From Melitaea cinxia (taxonomy: Eukaryota; Arthropoda; Insecta; Lepidoptera; Nymphalidae), in the NCBI RefSeq assembly GCF_905220565.1, contig NC_059404.1, positions 16,024,472 to 16,088,471 on the forward strand: a stretch of DNA of 64,000 nucleotides. Direction: 5' to 3'. Positions 55,426 through 64,000 of the stretch are shown in pieces. Both the position numbers and the translations under genes were made by a program. A model generated the notes under the pieces. That model was not told the DNA's origin. It saw nothing but the letters and a program-made list of their open reading frames with translations, and did no database searches. Position 1 is the stretch's first letter, and every line of letters begins with the position of its first letter.

Positions 55426-58400
55426 GAACTGTAACATTAATATATTGCAATGGAACTCACAAAGTTTGACACCAAAATTAATTAGTTTTGAAAATTTATT
55501 GTATCAAGAAAAAATTCATATTGCTATTATCTCTGAGACGTGGTTGAATACGGACACTACTCTCTATCTGAGTGAGTATAATGTGTATAGAAAGGATCGT
55601 TATGACTCTTATGGAGGAGTAGCGGTTATGATCCATAAATCTTTAAAGTCGTTTGTTTGCTCTAGCAGTAGTATTAATTCTGGCATAGAGGTAGTTCATA
55701 TTAAAATAATTAATTGTAAGTACTTAGAAAATGTAATTTCTGTTTATTGTCCTTCATCTGTTACAACACGTCAGTGTGACTGGGATAGTATCTTTTCAAT
55801 AGCATCTAGGAAAACGTTAATTGGGGGGGACTTCAACGGACATCATTCCAATTGGTCCTACAAAACAGATAACAGGGGTGTTCAATTACTGGATTCTTCT
55901 TTAGAGCAAGGTTTTGTGTCACTTAACAATGGAGATGCAACAAGAGTTAAATTAGTAAATGGCATTTTGCAGATGTCATCTCCAGATATAACATTTGTGT
56001 CGTCTGATGTAGCTGTTAGTTTTGACTGGCGGGTAATTAATGAGAACCTCGGGAGTGACCATCTGATTATTAAGGTTAAATTGAATTTTACTAACGAAAT
56101 AGTCTATATTGAAAAACGTAATTTTTTAAAAGCTAATTGGGAATCATACAAAAAGGACCCTACTGAGTCATTTGTCTCGGTAGATAGTTTCAACCGTTCT
56201 ATTACTAGTATACAAGATTTATATGATTATTTTATCAATCAAATAAATTTTTCAGCTAACAAAAACATACCTATAAGTAAAATTTTTATAAGTCCTATCA
56301 AAAATTTTAAACCTAAACATTACTGGTCACCAACGTTATCAAAAGCGATTGCCGAGCGTAGACTAGCTCTTAGTAGATTTAGAAAAAACCCTACTCCAGA
56401 TAATCTTCGAAAATTAGAAGATAAAACTAAGCAAGCAAGAACAATGCTGCTCAAGGCTAAATTAAACAGCTGGAAAAAATTTTGTACGGATATTAATGAG
56501 TCTACATCCGTAACAGATATGTGGAATAAAATGAGATGGTTTAAAGGGTATCAAAAAACTATTATTTCACCACCCAAAGAGAAACTAAGCGAGTTGCTTC
56601 GATCCCTTACCCCCGATTATGCCTCGAACTGTCAGCCTTTTGTCCAATCCAATAATGTTTTACTAGAGTCAAGTTTCACTATTCAAGAATTAGAGGCCTG
56701 TTTAAAAAAGAAGGATACGGCTCCTGGTACTGATGGTATTACGTATTCCATGATTTTTAATTTACCATTGGCTGGTAAAAAAGCACTTCTAACAATATTT
56801 AATGCTATATTTAATTCGGCTACTGTGCCAAAGCAATGGCGTACAACTTTGATAGTTCCCATTCTCAAATCACATAATAGCTTAAATTCAGAAATCAACT
56901 TAAGACCTATCTCACTTATATCGTGTTTGTGTAAAATATTTCATAACATGATAGGAAAACGGTTGGAATGGTTTATAGAAAACAAGTTGATTTTATCACC
57001 TCTTACTTGTGGTTTTAGAAAGACACAATCTTGTTCAGACTGTTTGTCACGTCTTGTTTCTTTACATTCATTTAGGCTTTGCAAATAAAATATCAACAGT
57101 GGCGTGTTGCATAGATATTGAAAATGCATACAATAATATTTCGATAGATAGAATGGTTACGACATTGGATAAATTAGGAGTTGGTAAGAGAATATGCAAC
57201 TACATCTGGTCATTTCTGAGCAACAGACAGCTAATGATCAAAGATAGTACAATGGATCAGTTAACTAGGTATACTAATAGAGGTCTAGCCCAAGGCGACC
57301 CAATTTCTCCGTTACTTTTTAATATAGCAAACTTTTGAAATATGTACTAAAATAAAAAATGTATGTGTTGCACAGTATGCAGATGATTTTATTTTCTACA
57401 TTTGCCATAACGATTTAAAGCACTGTGAAACGGAATTACAAATAGCTTTGAACTCGGTTGTTAAAATGTTGGATAATATTGGCCTTCAAATATCTGGAAG
57501 TAAATCTAAGGTGTGTATATTTAGTAGAAGTCGCCGTAGAGGAAAAGTTAAGTTAAAAATTAATAATGATGTTTTGCTATTGAATGAAAATATTAAATAT
57601 TTAGGCCTCTGGCTAGATCGATCGTTGCGTTGGAGTAAACATATCAATGAGATTGTTGAGAAATCTACAAAATTTTTAAATTTATTAAAAGTGTTGGCTG
57701 GGTCTGGTTGGGGTATCCATCCAGGCCATATTCGATCCTTGTACTTGTCTTTGATTAGAAGCAGGTTTGATTATGGTTGCTATTTTTACGATAACAGTGC
57801 GAAAACACATCTTTATAAAATTGACAAGGTTCAAAACCAAGCCCTTCGAATAATAGGTGGATTCATTAGAAGTACTCCTATACATGTAATGGAGAGTGAA
57901 TTGTGTATTCAACCATTGTTTATTAGGAGATTGTATTTAGCATATAAATATTGTATGAAATGTAGATCTTGGTCAAATAATGCAACAATTAAACTTTTGG
58001 ATGATTTAAGTTCCTCAAGATATGAGAGATACTGGCAAAATATTAAAAAAAACCCGTTACTTTTATTAGTATATCGTGAATGTAAACAGGTCCAGATTCA
58101 CTCCTCGAACCTATTAGAAATGTTTAAATTGAATTCATGGATCAGTAGTATTGATTTAAGTAATGTCATAGAAACGAATTTGAATTGTATTAAATTATCT
58201 AAAAGAAGCTATGAAAGCGCATCTCTGAAAATTAGTGTCGTGAAAGAATTGTACGAAAAGTATTCTGGTTGGACACAAATATTTACAGATGGGTCGAGGA
58301 GCGAAGCTGGACTTGGATGTGCTTATTGTAGCCAGAAAGGGGATATTTTTGGTCAATTTAAAATTTTATCAAATGTTTGTATAATGACGGCAGAACTCAT

Positions 58401-59130
58401 TGCAGTTTCAGAGGCTTTAAAATATCTCAGTACACTGAATAACCAAAATATTGTCATTTTCACGGATAGTAAAAGTAGTTTACAACATTTGGCTCGATGC
58501 GCCTCTGGATATAGCAGAGGTGTATCGATAGCCTACACAATTGTCAACATTTTAAACGAACTCCGGATTAGGAATATAAATGTGAAGCTGCAGTGGGTTC
58601 CATCGCATATAGGTCTTAGTAGTAACGAGAAGGCTGACTGTCTAGCAAGAATAGCTATAAATGAAGGATTGGAACTTCATGTTTTACCTACTTTTTCAGA
58701 AAGTTTGACTAAATTTAAAATTGATTGTCATCAAAAATTTAAAGAATATTTCGACCAAAGAAGTAAAGAAAAGGGTATATGGTACAAAATTATTCAAAAT
58801 CAGCCCCCTCGTTTACCTTGGTTTATAAAAGCAAGGATTAGTAGGAAGTACATCACTACAGCACTCAAATTACGTTCAGGCCATTTTCCATCCAAAAAGT
58901 TTGCCTTTTTAATGAAAAAAGCTGAATCCCCTAATTGTGACACATGCGGTCTGCTAGACGATGTACACCACATATTAAGTGAATGTTGTAAATACGAAAC
59001 GGAGAGAGAATTATTGATGAAACGATTTAATATAAATAGATTTGATATGGGTACTTTTTTTTCTGTGTTAACAGAACCTTTGTCTGATGCAGCAAATTTG
59101 CTAGTTAATATGATCTTACATCATCAATGA
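55418..59130 (+). pseudogene. LINE ORF2: endonuclease, reverse transcriptase, RNase H (two frameshifts)
   Basis: Apurinic-type endonuclease at the start (ILQWNSQSL, ISETWL, GGDFNGHHSNW, GSDHLI). Reverse transcriptase follows (LRPISLISCLCKIFHNM, GFRKTQSCSDCLSRLV, IDIENAYNNI, GLAQGDPISPLLFNI and the catalytic QYADDFIFY). RNase H is near 58270-58670 (IFTDGSRSE, AELIAVSEAL, IFTDSKSS, WVPSHIGLSSNEKAD). A CDTC...HH...C knuckle is near 58935-58990. The frame shifts at about 57060-57085 and again at about 57325-57345; elsewhere it is open, so the copy is fairly young but inactive. It supplies, in an intact form, the enzymes for nicking and target-primed reverse transcription. Confidence 0.88.
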
Positions 59131-59240
59131 TTCTTTCTCCATTTCTTAGACATAGTGAGAATTAGGGTATGATGGGGCTGGCATGTCTGTGTAGACAAAA
59201 GTCCCTAAAAAAAAAATTAAAGAATTAAAAAAAAAAAAAA

Positions 59241-60080
59241 AGGGCACCTACGGCTACACACATACACAGAGTCGTAGTCACTAGTCATACAATCACATGC
59301 ACGTATATTCAATATAATGATGTATAATAACCATTTTACATTCAACAGCCCTTAGTAAAATCTCACAGTGTTGAAGGCCGGACATCTATGGCTTATAAAA
59401 ACATTAACTGTTTACATAACATTTATTTACGTTACATTTCTCGTTCTGTATAATGGTAGATATCATCAAGTATCATCGATAAAATTTTGATTCGACTAAT
59501 ACTTGTTATATGGAAATTCTTTTAATTTTTTTTTAAACAATCGTTTCTCTTACAGAAAGTCCTGTTAATTTTTGGAGTGGAAGAGATAAATGAAAAGGAA
59601 TATAAAATGCAAGAAAACGAATCATTCCCAGACAAGGTCTAATCTATAAAACAGAACTAAAGTTGCCAGATCACAAATAAAAATAATAATTGAAAACCTG
59701 CCATTAAAAAGGAACTTATATATAATAGACAGTGCTATCTGTGTCTTGAAATAGCTTGTTGAAAAAATTAATTAATTAATCAATTTATTTTTGACTGGCA
59801 ACACTCAACTCAGAAGCAGTTACGAGCGGCTCATGTAGATAGCTTTGTGTAATTATTGATATTTAGTGTCGGAACTATTAAAAGGTTAAATATATTATAA
59901 TGTGGAGATGCAATTTATCACGTCGTAGGAGTCAAAGCTATGAACGCACTCGATTTTTATTTGGCGCTTCTAGTAACGTACACATCTGAATGTTTTTTTT
60001 TTGTTATCTAAGAAAAAAAAGGAATATTTGTTTCGACTTAGTGAATAATTCATATATATATTTATTTAGTTAATAAATAA
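59241..60080 (+). other. Continuation of the Rab11 3' region
   Basis: Sequence after the LINE resumes the CA-rich character of 54480-54512. The first clear AATAAA after the LINE is at about 60072-60077 (aataaataaagtg). Whether the Rab11 transcript reaches it is unknown. Confidence 0.35.
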
Positions 60081-62135
60081 AGTGTTTAACTAGCCAGTTC
60101 ATTATTTGTTATCTATATAAGCTGCGTTGGCGTTCGTTCGCGGTGTATTTAAACTTGTCATACGAAGGACGCCAGCGTCACTTTTTTACTAAAGTACCCT
60201 CAGACTAATCACCTTTTTTATAAAGTAACAGAATTATAAGCAATAATAATGTTTCGATTGGATAAACCATGAACATGATAGCTTCATATCGATTTAATAT
60301 TTCGCATAACATTAGCTAATAGTCGTATTAAGAGAGATAGCTTTATTAAATTTTCTTTCATTACGGATATTACGTGCCTTCGGACATGGTGACATGTTTT
60401 TTTTATTAGAGCTTTTTTTTTATTCCATGTTGAAATGATATCCTTATATTCGTTTGAGTGTTCCAGTAACTTCGATAATAATACAATAAATAATAATTTT
60501 CAAAACAATGTTTTTTATCTGTACATTTTTTGTTAAAACGGTGTTGCTACATGAAATCGTAATGTTGCTAGTCTCTAATTAATAAAAAAGACTACGTTTA
60601 ATAATTTCAAATCTGTTTTCTATTAGTAAAAACCTATTTGACTATGCACAACGAAGTTATTGGTCGCTTGATAAATAATAAGGAAAACAATATTGCTTAA
60701 TAGGGAAATGAAGTTGCGTTTGGTCAATAAGAGCTACATTTGAACTTAAATAGAATACTCATGGTTGAGTTATGGTCAAATACCAACATAGTTCAATGGC
60801 TCCAAGGCTTGGCGTCTCAACAGGCGGTGTTCTTTGTATAAGAAATATGTTATTGTATTATGATCTTCATATGCATGGTTATTTTTTTAGTGCCTATCTG
60901 TAATTACTTTATTAAAGACAAAGATAATAAAATATAATGTAAATTTCGTTGTGTTTGATTGATAATTTTAAGGTATAACTCGCGTTATGTAAAAATAACG
61001 CTGAAAAAAACTGGAGGGGGTACGTTTGCGCATGGGTATACTCGCGTACTAAAGTACTACTGTTTAATTTTTTAATTAGGCTTTCACTCGCGGCTTCGTC
61101 TAATGGTTATTGGTAGGTATATTAAAAAATACTTGAAATACCAGTGCGAATAATTCGGACTAAATAAGTATAATAATTATCACTTTACAAGATTACATTT
61201 TTTTTAAACAAAAGCAATAACAAATTTTTTAGTTATTGAAATGTCGTATTCATAAGTATTAATTATCTGTACTCTCGGTATTCGTATTTTAATAGTTTTT
61301 ATGTGTTTAAAATGATAAATTGATATATGTTTTTTTGTGAAATAAATAGTAAATGGAGGTTTACAAGTGTCCGTATGCTAATGTGTTGTGAAAGTGATAA
61401 ATGCGGAAAAAAGCGTGAATTACGATTGACAGTGGTTTGTTTACCAAATAAAACTTCCGAAAAATGGACAGTAGGGAAAAGTTTTTTCAAGAGTTGGCAA
61501 CACTGTAAATCGCCTTTGCGCATTTTGACAGCGAAGGTTATTTTAACATGACGCGAAATATACGTTATAATTAATGTTTCTCACTTCTCTATGTTAACCT
61601 ATTTCGTAATTAAAGACTTGTTCGCGATAGTATTTTGAGTCGGCGTCGAACTGTCCAACCAATAGCACATCGGCAAGCATGCGACGCGTAATAAACACGC
61701 CCGCCCCTTACCTCATACCACCAAATAGAACGCCTTCAAGGCCAGCGTTCTTTTTACATGACGCGAACTATACCAAATAATATTGTCCTAAAAATCTTCA
61801 TCAACCCTATTTCTTTCTCTGCTAGATATAGAACTCATAGCTAAAGGATTACTTTTTTTCGAAATCACTTAGAGCATTTTTAAATGGAAACTGGCTGATA
61901 TTGAACGGCTCTCTTAATACACGCCTACAGCACCGAGAAAACTCGGTTATAAAATACCCATAGTACGTGACCCGTTTTTACATTTCTTAATTCCCCCCTT
62001 GGTTACAACCCGAAGTCAGACCCCCCCTTCCCCCCGAGTTTTCATGTAGTAAGTTTCACGTAGGCAACCCACCTGCCCAGCGTAGTGACTATGGGCAACA
62101 CACATGAGTCGCTCGAAAATTTTCTGATATATTTA
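60081..62135. other. Spacer without a recognised gene
   Basis: AT-rich, except for a GC-richer patch at 61630-61770 containing gtccaaccaatagcac (CCAAT) and atgacgcgaac twice (the second at about 61757, the first near 61547 as atgacgcgaaa). It might be a promoter of a gene beyond the window, but no exon was found. A short reversed piece of family A is at 62062-62100. Confidence 0.35.
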
Positions 62136-62139
62136 TTTC

Positions 62140-62490
62140 TATATACTGATGCCGCGTTGGCGCAACGGTCACAGCCATGGATTGTACCTGTTGCGCTGAC
62201 GGTTGCGGGTTCGATCCCCACACATGACAAACATTGACCATACAGGTGTTTGCCGTGGTCTGGGTGTTTGTGCAGTCCTTGTGGGTCTCCCCACCGTGCC
62301 TCGGAGAGCACGTTAAGCCGTCGGTCCCGGTTGATATCATGTACACCTGATAAAGATCGTTACTCATAGTAGGGAATATATCCGCCAACCCGCATTGGAG
62401 CAGACTGGTGGATTAAGCTCTGATCCTTCTCCTACTTAGGGAAAGAGGCCTCTGCCCAGTAGTGGAATATTACAGGCTGAAGCGACTGCG
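62140..62490 (+). repeat. tRNA-derived SINE family B, most complete copy
   Basis: Begins gatgccgcgttggcgcaacgg (A-box part) with a B box gcgggttcgatccccac near 62203-62220. Body and tail run to gtggaatattacaggctgaagcg. It shows the whole family structure: tRNA head, unrelated body and RTE-like tail. Confidence 0.78.
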
Positions 62491-63312
62491 TATATTGTGA
62501 ATTTTTCAGGGCTCACCTTCCTTTTATAGGCCAATGAAATAGTGCTATGTGCAAAAAGATAAGAAAATAATAATTTGCACTCTTCCCATAACCAACCTGT
62601 TTTTAATTCGACCCTAATAGATAAGTGACCATATTTATTTATTAAAGGTGGTCAAAACTATCAAAACCAGAAAAAACTATTAATAATACTCATCACTGTA
62701 ATGAACTTTTTATCAATTTGACCTTAATAGATAACAAATGATTTTATGAGAAATAAAAAGAAATTGAAAAAATAATGATTTTTACGTCGCGATATGTTTT
62801 GACACCGTGACAAAAAAGTGAAAATATGTGCCATTTTTTTTTTTTTGTTTCTCCTTGCGTTAGCTAATATATATAGATCTTAATACAACAAATATCTCGA
62901 CAGCGGCAAGCAGCGGTAATGGGTAAACGTCTCGTTAAAAAAAATTAACCCTAAAAACACCATATTAAACTACTTATATTGGTTAATTTTATTTTATCAA
63001 ACTAATATATATAATACTAATTACGAAACGTTAAGAGGAGATTATAAGTATTTAAAAAATGTATTATACTTATCTACTTATATCAAAAACTTTCGAGTAA
63101 TGTGGCGTTGAATTGTAGTAACGCATTGCGTCAAAATTACGTTATTGAACATGAGTTAGCTTTGAAGCCTATTTATATACATTATAACAATAAAAAAAAA
63201 ATAGGATAAAGAAAGCTTATTTATTAGACTATATTAATTTATTATTTTTATTCCATAACAACGACTTTCTCGTGAAACGGTTTTGAGACGGCTTTGTATG
63301 GGGCTTTCCCAT
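62491..63312. other. Spacer without a recognised gene
   Basis: AT-rich sequence; nothing recognised. Confidence 0.4.
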
Positions 63313-63332
63313 AGTGCACTGGGCGACCGCTA
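63313..63332 (+). repeat. Helitron-type 3' end
   Basis: gtgcactgggcgaccgCTAG followed by T: the end motif also found reversed at 20210. It lies 7 bp before the next element. Confidence 0.45.
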
Positions 63333-63339
63333 GTCTATA

Positions 63340-63930
63340 TCTATACATATAATAAAATGGTAGGAAAGTCAAAACTGTACATTGAATATTTTTTTTAAAG
63401 AATACTTGGGGTGTGATCTACAATCGATACCGAAGCCAAAAATATAGTTTTTAGAATTTTTGTCTGTCTGTATGTATGTCCAAGATAAACTCAAAAAGTA
63501 CCGCATGGATTTACTTCAAATTTGACACAAATATTATTAACAAGTCGGGTGAACATATAGGCTACATATTATCATGCTTTTACCTACCGGGAACAAGCAG
63601 TGAACCTTTGTTTCCTCAACGCATTCTGTAACAACGTGTTATCTAACGACGCATATTTGAATGTTGTTGCTATTATGTTAATAACCATGCTATATAAGCT
63701 AGCTTCACACTATAAGAATCACGAAATATAAGTAACTAATCCGATGAAGATAATTAAATGAATATGAGTAGACAAGACAATTTTAAAGCAGCGCCATCTA
63801 TGAGATTTTTTTGTAGATATGAAATGTAAAGAAGAAACGGGTAAATAAATGTTATTTTGAAAGGTATAGTCGTAGGTATTTTTGGTGTTGTATAGCGTTC
63901 GCGCAGACGACGTCGCGGTCAAGCAGCTAG
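63340..63930 (+). mobile_element. Non-autonomous Helitron-like element (591 bp)
   Basis: Begins TCTATACATATAATAAAATG and ends cagacgacgtcgcggtcaagcagCTAG followed by T. It matches the minus-strand copy at 26642-27199 along its length, with an extra ~50 bp near 63730-63770. No coding region. Confidence 0.7.
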
Positions 63931-64000
63931 TATGAAATAAAACACAAAATAAAGATAGAATTTCAGTTCGTTTATTGTGCCTTAATGTCTACAACTTATA

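Larger units (their letters stand above)
54525..59240 (+). mobile_element. 5'-truncated LINE in the Rab11 3' region
   Basis: Flanked by an 11 bp direct repeat aagggcaccta (left 54514-54524, right beginning about 59239, overlapping the tail) and ending in a poly(A) of ~14 after an A-rich 3' UTR. Contents: the end of ORF1, then ORF2 with endonuclease, reverse transcriptase, RNase H and a terminal zinc knuckle. The ORF1 frame is already open at the left edge, so 5' truncation falls inside ORF1. ORF1 is further interrupted by the insertion at 54568-55051. RNase H after the reverse transcriptase points to the I/Jockey side of LINEs. Confidence 0.88.

Noticed and set aside
61299..61551. Overlapping 74-codon frames on both strands
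   Set aside because: Short, AT-rich, no domain or splice context; probably chance.
62200..62225. Possible tRNA genes at the B-box-like motifs (also 14850, 18890, 38380, 45050, 51955, 52380)
   Set aside because: All lack a complete cloverleaf and continue into SINE bodies, so they are tRNA-derived SINE heads.

Overview
The window looks like the genome of a moth or butterfly. The genes are ordinary insect nuclear genes with GT-AG introns in AT-rich DNA. The introns and spacers are full of repeats of the kinds common in Lepidoptera: RTE-type LINE pieces, tRNA-derived SINEs, non-autonomous Helitron-like elements ending in CTAG, and palindromic MITEs. Species and family names come from reading conceptual translations and remembered families; no search was run.

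Layout. Four host genes are recognisable by joining exons. (1) Mpc1, the mitochondrial pyruvate carrier subunit, is on the minus strand (678-8381, 3 coding exons). (2) A secreted or membrane-tethered protein with two tandem GPR158-like Cache/EGF ectodomain modules is on the minus strand (12313-24257, 11 coding exons). It appears to stop after a short hydrophobic tail and shows no seven-helix region. (3) mRpL1, mitochondrial ribosomal protein L1, is on the plus strand (24831-30741, 8 exons). It is head-to-head with gene 2, with 573 bp between the two start codons. (4) Rab11 is on the plus strand (33911-54128, 5 coding exons), with one intron of about 15.2 kb. No further host gene is visible from 54.2 to 64 kb; that stretch holds the Rab11 3' side and repeats.

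Mobile DNA. The most striking item is a 3.27 kb minus-strand retro-insertion in the last intron of Mpc1 (2785-6054). It carries an uninterrupted 765-codon frame with a virus-type superfamily 1 RNA helicase at its C-terminus, a 3' hairpin, a poly(A) tract and a target-site duplication of up to 13 bp. It sits inside a copy of an abundant SINE-like repeat (called family A here). Downstream of the Rab11 stop is a 5'-truncated LINE (54525-59240) with endonuclease, reverse transcriptase and RNase H, two frameshifts, and a composite insertion in its ORF1. Older remains include two RNase H LINE pieces, an internally deleted RTE LINE, a decayed hAT transposase, at least five Helitron-like elements, a two-copy palindromic MITE, a TIR transposon in Rab11 intron 4, and many SINE copies.

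The host genes do not form a pathway. Mpc1 and mRpL1 both serve mitochondria and Rab11 serves recycling-endosome traffic. Their proximity looks like ordinary gene order.
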